5,332 nucleotides of DNA from Sedimentisphaerales bacterium (GTDB lineage: Bacteria; Planctomycetota; Phycisphaerae; Sedimentisphaerales; SG8-4), in assembly GCA_016932895.1 (NCBI GenBank), contig JAFGCA010000521.1, forward strand, positions 1 to 5,332, read 5' to 3'. The translations under genes and the position numbers were made by a program. The notes under the pieces are model-generated. The model did no database searches. It saw only the letters and a program-made list of their open reading frames with translations, and was not told where the DNA came from. This document shows, piece after piece, positions 1 through 5,332 of the stretch (positions are counted from its first letter, which is position 1; each line of letters opens with the position of its first letter).

Positions 1-1725
1 CTTCTCGAGAAACTCCTGGAAAACCTCGAAGTTCTTCGGCTTGAGGTAGCCTGTGTATTTCGCCATTTCGTCGAAGTTGGGATACACGCACCACTGCCCG
101 ATCTCGTGCGCCACGACGGGCGTGTCCGGATGCTTGCGAACAAAGTCGCGATAGTCCGCCATCGTCGCCGGCGGCTGGCCGTTGATGCGGGACTTGAGCC
201 CCTCGCCCCATCGCTGAACTCGCGGCTCGGGCGTGCTGTGGAACTGGTTCTCCGGAATGATAGGCCAGCCGGCGCCCGCCGTGTACAGCCGACGGGGATC
301 CTTCTGCTTCCACGAATCCACAAGACGGCCAAGGAAATCTCGCTGGTTGTTGCCTGCGGGTTCATTGCCATACGCCATCATGATAAAGCTTGCGTGATTG
401 CCCCTCGCTTCGAGGATACGGTCGGCCTCGGCCTGAATCCAGGCGTCAAAGGCCCCGCCATCACCGATCGTCGCACTCTGATTCGCCCAGGAACTGGCCT
501 CGACGTGAAAATAGAATCCCAGCTCGTCGGCGGCGACGAACGCCGCTTCGGGCGGACACCACGAGTGGAAACGCATGTGATTCAGGCCGTGAGCCTTGCA
601 GATGCGAATGATCCGCTTCCAACTGGCGACGTCGAGCGGCGGATAGCCGGTCTTGGGAAAAATGCAGCATTCGAGCGTGCCGCGCAGATAGATCGCCCGT
701 CCATTGACGGTGACGTGTGTGCCGCGCGTGGATACTTCGCGCATGCCGAATGTGACGGCCCGGGTGTCGGAAACCGTGTCATTCCCCTCGACAAGATCGA
801 CCCGTAGACGATAAAGAACCGGCGAAAACTCATCCCACGCGAGCATGTCGGGGCCAAGCGGATAGACGGCTTCGACAGTGCGCGTTTCGCCCGCGGGCAC
901 GTTCACCTGAGCACGAATCGCTGCGGGCGCGTGAGATTTGTCCGTATTGTAGGCCTCGGCCTGGAATGTGAGCTTACCCTCGACGGCAGTAGTTGTGCTG
1001 TTCTCGACGCTTACGATAACACGAGCGTCCTGTCGGTCAAGCCGCGGGTACACCTGCACATTCTTGATCCAGACGGGCGAACCGGCATTCAACTCAATCT
1101 TGCCCGCGATGCCGTTCCAGGCGGACTGGGTGTGATCTGAAACGCTGTGCGAATTCGGCCCGACGTTGATGACCAGGCCGTTGTGAACACGAAGCGTAAT
1201 CGTGTGTCGGCCGGGAGAAAGGAACTCGGCCAGGTCGTATTCATGCGGCACGGAAAGCGAATCGCCGCGAGTCGCATGCCGGCCGTCCACCCACACGTCC
1301 GTGTACCAGTGCGGCCGCTGGAGGGTCAGCGTAATGCGCCGGCCGGCCCAATCCGCTGGAATGTCGACCGCCTTCTGATACCAGGCCGCCCCGACGTAGT
1401 GCTTGTCCGGTTGAAGACAATACGGAAACTTCACGTTGCCCGGCTGACGGTATGGTTCGTAACGCTCAGCACTGTACCACGGGCTATTCTTGAATGTCCC
1501 GATCCATTCGGTTGCGGTCGAGACGTCGTTGCCATAACCCTGGGCCTGCAACACACCGGGCAGCTCGATGCTCTCAGTAAGAGCCTCGTTGAACCATTGC
1601 TGTTCGACACCCTGATCCTCAGAATCGAGACGAAAAGCCCAAGTCCCCGCCAGATCAATGGATTGAGCACCGACGAACGGCGCTGCCACCAGGCACGTCA
1701 TAAAAAACATCGTGATTCGTTGCAT
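1..1725 (-). CDS. Exported glycoside hydrolase family 2 enzyme, C-terminus missing (runs off left edge)
   Basis: This is a retaining exo-type glycosidase of family GH2, probably secreted or periplasmic. 575 codons are visible with no in-frame stop, and the frame ends exactly at base 1. Residues 1-20 form a signal peptide (hydrophobic FFMTCLVAAPFVGA, likely cut after VGA). Residues about 23-215 are the N-terminal sugar-binding jelly roll (PHWYTDVWVDG at 138-148, SDHTQSAWNG at 196-205). About 216-325 is an Ig-like sandwich, and the TIM barrel begins near 327 (FGMRE, then NGRAIYLRGT at 341-350). In the barrel I see HMRFHSW at 383-389, the acid/base E455 in YGNEP, and the probable nucleophile E541 in HEIGQW. 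The 86-residue spacing between the two glutamates fits the family. The start is ATG at 1725, with AAGGAG 5 nt upstream. It lies 22 nt after the GH30-like gene, so the two are almost surely co-transcribed. The barrel motif LRGTLECC differs from the RGVNRHEH of LacZ, so 'beta-galactosidase' would be only a default name. Beta-glucuronidase, beta-galacturonidase or arabinosidase activities also occur in GH2. The family call is secure; the substrate is unknown. Confidence 0.93.
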   Translation of the reverse strand, partial: MQRITMFFMTCLVAAPFVGAQSIDLAGTWAFRLDSEDQGVEQQWFNEALTESIELPGVLQAQGYGNDVSTATEWIGTFKNSPWYSAERYEPYRQPGNVKFPYCLQPDKHYVGAAWYQKAVDIPADWAGRRITLTLQRPHWYTDVWVDGRHATRGDSLSVPHEYDLAEFLSPGRHTITLRVHNGLVINVGPNSHSVSDHTQSAWNGIAGKIELNAGSPVWIKNVQVYPRLDRQDARVIVSVENSTTTAVEGKLTFQAEAYNTDKSHAPAAIRAQVNVPAGETRTVEAVYPLGPDMLAWDEFSPVLYRLRVDLVEGNDTVSDTRAVTFGMREVSTRGTHVTVNGRAIYLRGTLECCIFPKTGYPPLDVASWKRIIRICKAHGLNHMRFHSWCPPEAAFVAADELGFYFHVEASSWANQSATIGDGGAFDAWIQAEADRILEARGNHASFIMMAYGNEPAGNNQRDFLGRLVDSWKQKDPRRLYTAGAGWPIIPENQFHSTPEPRVQRWGEGLKSRINGQPPATMADYRDFVRKHPDTPVVAHEIGQWCVYPNFDEMAKYTGYLKPKNFEVFQEFLEK

Positions 1726-1730
1726 GGTCT

Positions 1731-1736
1731 CTCCTT
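1731..1736 (-). promoter_or_regulatory. Ribosome binding site of the GH2 gene
   Basis: The minus strand reads AAGGAG, followed by AGACC and then ATG at 1725, a 5-nt spacing. It is the strongest Shine-Dalgarno match in the window and fixes the start of the GH2 gene. It sits entirely in the 22-nt gap after the GH30-like stop codon, which leaves no room for a separate promoter there. Confidence 0.8.
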
Positions 1737-1747
1737 GTCAGGCGGGA

Positions 1748-3238
1748 CTATGGATTCACTTTCACATCGGTGCCGGCGTTTCGAACAACGGAAGCACCAG
1801 GCACAACAGAGCCGGCTACGGTGACGATTGAACCGGCCGGCAAAGTCACCCGAACGAGCCCCTTTGCAGACCCCGCCGGAACGGAAATCAGGGCGTAATC
1901 GTCAGCATCACACGTGCGTCGAATTTCGTCAATCACCAGGCCGGGCAGGCGGGGCAACTCAATCTCGGCAGTGACGACGGCGTCGCCATCATTGACCATG
2001 ATCACGGCAAGCTTGCGATCAGCCCCATCCGCCCGGCTCAGCCATGCGGTAGCCTTCAGAGGCCCCGAAACGGCAACATCTACCCGAACCATACCCGGCC
2101 GAACGTGCCGACTGTACTGCGCAACCGCCCAGAAACTCTTGCGAGGCAACAAGCCCGTCGGCTCCTCATCGATAATGAACGCCGGCTCCCAAATCACCCA
2201 CCCCGTAGCCTCCAAAAGCGTCATGGCCTCGTGAATCTTGTTCGCGTAGTTCAGCGCCTGCGCGTGCGGCTTGTCATCCGGATAACCGTCGTTGGCCCAA
2301 TCGCCCCACTCTGTCATCCAAAGGTCCTTCTTATGTTTGGCCCCCCGACTCGCCCACCCCTTGAGCGCCTCGTCCGTCGTGATGTACTGATGACACGCCA
2401 ACACCGAAAGATCCTCCACGATCGGCGACGCCAGCAGCACATCCAGGTACGCCGTCCCGTTCGTATACCCCGCATCGAACGCGATCCGCTTGGCTCTGAA
2501 ACCCGCCAAATCCATCGCCCTGGCGAGCTCCGTGTAGATCACAATCGCCTGCTCCGCCGAGACGTGACAACCCGGCTGGCCCCCGCCCGCCTTCCACCAA
2601 TCAGCGTCCGGCTCGTTGATCGCCGAAACATAGTCAAAATCGACGCCCCACGCCGAACGAAAATGCTTCATGACGTCGACGATGTGCTGAACAAACCGCG
2701 CCTCCTTGCCTGCGACCAGATTATCCGTCGCGCCGTCAACGGAGCCCGCACTGCAACCGCTCACCGTCAGCCAATACGGCACCGCATACCACGACGCCCA
2801 CGTCAACGCGCCGCGCTGCTTCGCGCCCTCAAGGTGCCACAGGATATTCTCGTGCCCCTCCCAGTTGAACACATTGGGCTCCGGCTCAAACGGCCGATTC
2901 GCCCCCTTCGGAAGCCGAAACGAGTGATGATGCCCCGGCGCATCCCCCACCGGCATCAAAAACCGACAGATATTCAGCCCCAAGCCATTGTCATCAAGCG
3001 TATACATCCGGTCCAGCCACGCATCCCGCTGCGCCTGCGTATACTGCTCATGCCACGTCGGTATGAACTGATCCATCCCCCCCTCCCCGAACCCCTGCCA
3101 CGTCTGGTGACGCACCTCAGGCTCGACCTGCACACGCACCGTCTGCCCCGCCGACACAGAGGCTGGGAACACGATCCCTACAAGCATAGCCAGAATGAAG
3201 ACCGCCCTACGAACATCAGCTTTTTGCATCCCGATCAT
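1748..3238 (-). CDS. Exported GH30-like (clan GH-A) glycoside hydrolase
   Basis: A complete 496-residue retaining glycosidase that probably cleaves a beta-linked glycan outside the cytoplasm. The signal peptide spans residues 1-30 (positive ADVRR, hydrophobic AVFILAMLVGIVF, cleavage after SVSA). The (beta/alpha)8 barrel covers about 45-380. It begins with WQGFGEGG (47-54) and carries NICRF with R92, VPYWLTVSGC (153-162), the acid/base E209 in AINEP, HQY at 283-285, the nucleophile E310 in WMTEWGDW, and WVIWEP at 347-352. The 101-residue gap between the glutamates and the QGFG opening are typical of GH30. Residues about 382-480 form the C-terminal beta-sandwich usual in that family (SFWAVAQYSRHVRPG precedes it), followed by a tail of about 15 residues. 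The start at 3238 has AAAGG 9 nt upstream; an internal ATG at 3229 is possible but has a poorer binding site. GH30 includes endo-beta-1,6-galactanases, glucuronoxylanases, beta-glucosidases and beta-fucosidases; the closest resemblance by eye is to the galactanase-like branch, but I cannot settle the subfamily. Confidence 0.87.
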   Translation of the reverse strand: MIGMQKADVRRAVFILAMLVGIVFPASVSAGQTVRVQVEPEVRHQTWQGFGEGGMDQFIPTWHEQYTQAQRDAWLDRMYTLDDNGLGLNICRFLMPVGDAPGHHHSFRLPKGANRPFEPEPNVFNWEGHENILWHLEGAKQRGALTWASWYAVPYWLTVSGCSAGSVDGATDNLVAGKEARFVQHIVDVMKHFRSAWGVDFDYVSAINEPDADWWKAGGGQPGCHVSAEQAIVIYTELARAMDLAGFRAKRIAFDAGYTNGTAYLDVLLASPIVEDLSVLACHQYITTDEALKGWASRGAKHKKDLWMTEWGDWANDGYPDDKPHAQALNYANKIHEAMTLLEATGWVIWEPAFIIDEEPTGLLPRKSFWAVAQYSRHVRPGMVRVDVAVSGPLKATAWLSRADGADRKLAVIMVNDGDAVVTAEIELPRLPGLVIDEIRRTCDADDYALISVPAGSAKGLVRVTLPAGSIVTVAGSVVPGASVVRNAGTDVKVNP

Positions 3239-3247
3239 TCTAGAATA

Positions 3248-3252
3248 CCTTT
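3248..3252 (-). promoter_or_regulatory. Ribosome binding site of the GH30-like gene
   Basis: The minus strand reads AAAGG, then 9 nt (TATTCTAGA), then ATG at 3238. The match is moderate and the spacing slightly long, but it supports 3238 over the in-frame ATG at 3229. The site lies within the 46-nt gap after the transporter stop codon. Confidence 0.55.
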
Positions 3253-3284
3253 GCTTTGCCTTACGCAGTCAGCACACCTTGGGG

Positions 3285-4907
3285 TTACTGTACTTCATCG
3301 CGGACGTGCGTGGTTCCGACAAGCTCCACTTCAAGCTCTTCGAGCGATTTACCCTTCGTTTCAGGTAACCGACGGAAAATCACAATAGAGCCAACGACGC
3401 AAATACCCGCGAACGTCCAAAACGTCCCTGCCATCCGCAAAAACTCGACCATAAAGGGAAACAGGCCAATCAACATGAAACACGCAATCCACAGCGACGT
3501 AACCGAAACCGACATGGCCGCGCCGCGAATCCGGTTCGGATAAATCTCCGAAAGAACCACCCAGGTAATCGGCGCCAGCGACATCGCATAGCAACCCACC
3601 GCAACGACCGTCAGCACAACGATCGGAGCGCCGATATACCCGAAGAAGTACGCGGCCCCAACGCACGTGTAAACCAATGCCAGTGAAATCGCGCCAAAAA
3701 GCATAAGACGCCGACGGCCCCAGCGGTCGACAGTGGCCATGGCGACAAAGGTAAAGACCGTGTTCGTGACGCCCGTTAGAAGGATGCTCACGAGCATACC
3801 ACTAATGCTGTAACCTGCCCGCGTGAAAATCTCGTGGGCGTAGTTGAAAATCACATTGATCCCGCACCACTGCTGAAAAGCCGCTAGAAAAATCCCCAAG
3901 GCCAGGATCTTCATCATGCCCGGCTCCAGCAACTCACGGAAGTTGACCTTCTTGATTTCGTTCCGAAGAGAATTCTGGATATGGATCAAAGCATCACGGC
4001 TGTACGCAGCACCGCCGATTCTCGCCAACACACTGCCCGCCTTGTCAGGCTTACCATTCTTGACCAGCCATCGAGGGCTCTCCGGCACCGGAAACATGAA
4101 CAGGAAAAACAAGGTCGCGGGAATCGTCTCGGCCCAGAACATCCACCGCCAACCTCGCTGGCCATTCCACGTCCGCCGATAATACTCATGCACAATGGCA
4201 GTGTCCTCGGCGCTTTTCGCTTCCTCGGACATGTCCGGGGCGTAGCCAACAGTGGCAAACCGCTCCTGCACCTCAACAAGAATATCGGCGTCCATAACAG
4301 CCAGGGCTTCCTGGCGTTTCTGGTCGTACTCATCCGCCGCGATCGCCTGCATCGCCCCGGCTTCATCCGACGCAATGCGGATTTGCTCGGCGGTAGGGAC
4401 CGGCTTGCCGATTTTCTCGGCAATCATGTAGTTTACGATCATCGCCGCCAGAATCCCCAACACAATCGTCAACTGGTTCACCGACACGAATCGGCCGCGC
4501 ATCTTGGACGGCGACACCTCCGCGATATACATCGGAGACAAATTCGACGCCAACCCAATCCCGATGCCGCCCAGAAGACGATACAGCACAAACCATACGA
4601 AAACATTGGACCAGCCGGTCCCGATGGCGGATAGCGTAAACAGGAACGCCGCAAGAATAAGCAAACGCTTTCGCCCAAACTTGTCACTCAGCGTACCCGA
4701 GATGACACAGCCAAGGATGCACCCGACATAAGCGCAACTCACCGCCCAACCGATGAGCCACGGATTCGTCAAACCGAAAAACGCCTCGTAGAACGGCTTC
4801 GCTCCCCCAATCACCACCCAATCATAACCAAACAGCAGCCCGCCCAGCGCCGCGACAACGCAGATCGTCCAGATGTACTTGAGGTTGAACCTGGCGTTTT
4901 CTTCCAT
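3285..4907 (-). CDS. MFS sugar porter (XylE/GLUT-like, probable sugar:H+ symporter)
   Basis: A 540-residue inner-membrane transporter of the sugar porter family (TC 2.A.1.1) with 12 predicted membrane segments. Family signatures appear in order: GYDWVVIGG in TM1, DKFGRKR (loop 2-3), RLLGGIGIGLAS in TM4, IAEVSPSKMRGR (loop 4-5), PESPRWL at 275-281, QQWCGIN at 345-351, DRWGRRR (loop 8-9), SEIYPNRIRG (loop 10-11) and PETKGKSLEELE near the C-terminus. Aligned from memory with E. coli XylE, the proton-coupling residues D27, R133 and E206 correspond to D29, R110 and E260. The sugar contacts Q168, Q288, Q289, N294, N325, W392 and W416 correspond to Q145, Q345, Q346, N351, N382, W449 and W473; Q415 is replaced by L472. 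The protein is longer than most of its relatives because the TM5-TM6 periplasmic loop carries about 75 extra residues. I chose ATG at 4907, preceded by GAGGG at 5 nt. A GTG at 4919 would add only four residues (MRVP) and has a badly spaced binding site. The gene sits 46 nt before the GH30-like gene and probably imports the sugar the two hydrolases release. Confidence 0.93.
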   Translation of the reverse strand: MEENARFNLKYIWTICVVAALGGLLFGYDWVVIGGAKPFYEAFFGLTNPWLIGWAVSCAYVGCILGCVISGTLSDKFGRKRLLILAAFLFTLSAIGTGWSNVFVWFVLYRLLGGIGIGLASNLSPMYIAEVSPSKMRGRFVSVNQLTIVLGILAAMIVNYMIAEKIGKPVPTAEQIRIASDEAGAMQAIAADEYDQKRQEALAVMDADILVEVQERFATVGYAPDMSEEAKSAEDTAIVHEYYRRTWNGQRGWRWMFWAETIPATLFFLFMFPVPESPRWLVKNGKPDKAGSVLARIGGAAYSRDALIHIQNSLRNEIKKVNFRELLEPGMMKILALGIFLAAFQQWCGINVIFNYAHEIFTRAGYSISGMLVSILLTGVTNTVFTFVAMATVDRWGRRRLMLFGAISLALVYTCVGAAYFFGYIGAPIVVLTVVAVGCYAMSLAPITWVVLSEIYPNRIRGAAMSVSVTSLWIACFMLIGLFPFMVEFLRMAGTFWTFAGICVVGSIVIFRRLPETKGKSLEELEVELVGTTHVRDEVQ

Positions 4908-4912
4908 GGGTA

Positions 4913-4917
4913 CCCTC
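4913..4917 (-). promoter_or_regulatory. Ribosome binding site deciding the transporter start
   Basis: The minus strand reads GAGGG, TACCC, then ATG at 4907, a normal 5-nt spacing. The upstream in-frame GTG at 4919 overlaps this site and has only AAGG two bases before it, so the ATG is the better start. Confidence 0.65.
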
Positions 4918-4988
4918 ACAACCTTGTGTGTCTATGTTCCTCAACACCGACCGACAATCACGCCGGCCGACACCAGCACGTCCCTTCG

Positions 4989-5332
4989 TCACCTCGCCCC
5001 CGAAGCCTCGCCCGCTCCCACCGGCGCCGGCCCCATCAACCACGCCTGCCCCATCCAACGACGATGCAGCGCCGCTCCCACATGCGCCGGATCCAGCTTA
5101 CGCACACGAGAAAACTCGCCCCCCGCCTGCTCCCGCCGACCCAGACCCAACAGCCCCAGACCGCGCATAAACCGACAATGAACCTCGTTCCGCCGCTGAA
5201 GATCCTCGTCAAACACCAGAAAATCCGGCAGACTCACCGCAAAATAGTCGATCTCCACCTTGTCAAACAAGTGCGTCTCGCCATAATCGACCAGCTTGTG
5301 AAACCGCCGGCTCGCCTGCGTCTCGTCCCCCA
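4989..5332 (-). CDS. C-terminal end of a DUF5107/TPR-type protein (start beyond right edge)
   Basis: The last 113 residues and TGA stop of a protein whose start lies off the window. The frame is open to the right edge, so the TTG at 5270 is internal and not a start. The visible part begins with an RRFHKLVDYGE stretch, then HLFDKVEIDYFAVSLPDFL and VFDEDLQRRNEVHCRFM, followed by a TPR-like helical pair (GLGLLGLGRREQAGGEFSRV, then RKLDPAHVGAALH). This order resembles the C-terminal end of DUF5107-domain proteins, which are roughly 1,000 residues long with TPR repeats after the DUF; the match is from memory. The final 20 or so residues are a Gly/Ala/Pro-rich tail with no recognisable fold. Such proteins are often found beside glycosidase and sugar-transport genes, as here, but their biochemical role is not established. 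The stop lies 81 nt before the transporter start on the same strand, so co-transcription is likely. It could instead be a generic TPR protein. Confidence 0.75.
   Translation of the reverse strand, partial: GDETQASRRFHKLVDYGETHLFDKVEIDYFAVSLPDFLVFDEDLQRRNEVHCRFMRGLGLLGLGRREQAGGEFSRVRKLDPAHVGAALHRRWMGQAWLMGPAPVGAGEASGAR

Larger units (their letters stand above)
1..5332 (-). other. Predicted polycistronic carbohydrate-utilisation operon
   Basis: All four genes point the same way, with gaps of 81, 46 and 22 nt. I see no terminator hairpin or convincing promoter in the gaps. The functions fit one pathway: two exported glycosidases, a sugar importer and a DUF5107/TPR companion. Both ends of the operon lie outside the window, so the promoter, regulator and any further hydrolases or intracellular catabolic genes are not visible. 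The 81-nt gap before the transporter is the only one long enough for an internal promoter, and nothing in it matches a sigma-70 pair well. Confidence 0.65.

Noticed and set aside
106..807. A 233-codon plus-strand open frame
   Set aside because: It lies opposite the GH2 catalytic domain, whose minus-strand frame carries the clear GNEP and HEIGQW motifs. The plus-strand product shows no recognisable features and no convincing binding site.
2105..3388. A 427-codon plus-strand open frame opposite the GH30-like gene
   Set aside because: Its translation is extremely rich in Arg, Pro and His, has no domain or signal, and mirrors the codon bias of the real minus-strand gene. It also runs across the GH30-like start and into the transporter's 3' end. 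It is an antisense shadow.
4173..4415. Frameshift or assembly error as the cause of the long transporter loop
   Set aside because: The same frame carries correct sugar porter motifs on both sides, so the extra residues are an in-frame insertion.
3981..4634. A 217-codon plus-strand open frame opposite the transporter
   Set aside because: It overlaps a sugar porter whose motifs are continuous on the other strand; the product is Arg/His/Pro-rich and looks like a shadow.
4940..4980. GC-rich repeats such as CCGACCGACA and GGCCGACA between two genes
   Set aside because: They are short imperfect direct repeats with no complementary arm, so they form no terminator hairpin, and there is no T-tract.
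4908..4988. Possible promoter in the gap before the transporter (TTGTCG, 16 nt, ATAGAC on the minus strand)
   Set aside because: The -10 match is poor and no other element supports it; the 81-nt gap is compatible with read-through from the gene before.
4989..5270. A short stand-alone gene starting at TTG 5270
   Set aside because: The same frame stays open to the window edge, and the upstream codons (RRFHKLVDYGE) continue the family pattern, so the TTG is an internal leucine codon.

Overview
The window holds four genes, all on the minus strand and all read from right to left. Together they look like one carbohydrate-utilisation operon. In transcription order they are: the C-terminal end of a DUF5107/TPR-type protein (4989-5332, running off the right edge); a sugar-porter-family MFS transporter (3285-4907); an exported GH30-like glycosidase (1748-3238); and an exported GH2 glycosidase (1-1725, running off the left edge, so its C-terminus is missing). 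The gaps are 81, 46 and 22 nt. I see no terminator-like hairpin, tRNA, rRNA, CRISPR array or insertion sequence in or between the genes.

The organism is probably a member of the PVC group, with Planctomycetota or a relative as the best guess. The DNA is moderately GC-rich. The GH2 belongs by eye to a subgroup I associate with planctomycetes, verrucomicrobia and Bacteroidota. The genes have recognisable Shine-Dalgarno sequences (AAGGAG, GAGGG), which argues against Bacteroidota, as does the use of an MFS sugar porter with no SusC/SusD pair visible. This assignment is inference from gene content, not a database match.

The likely division of labour is as follows. The GH30-like enzyme and the GH2 enzyme both start with a signal peptide and would act outside the cytoplasm on a plant or algal polysaccharide or its oligosaccharides. 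The sugar porter keeps the proton-coupling residues of the XylE type and would import the released monosaccharide. The DUF5107/TPR protein is a frequent companion of sugar-catabolic genes but has no firm biochemical role. The sequence alone does not fix the substrate.

The features most worth a second look are a roughly 75-residue extra segment in the transporter's TM5-TM6 periplasmic loop, a leucine where XylE has a sugar-contacting glutamine, and the divergent active-site surroundings of the GH30-like enzyme. I found no evidence of a defence system, mobile element or wholly new system here.
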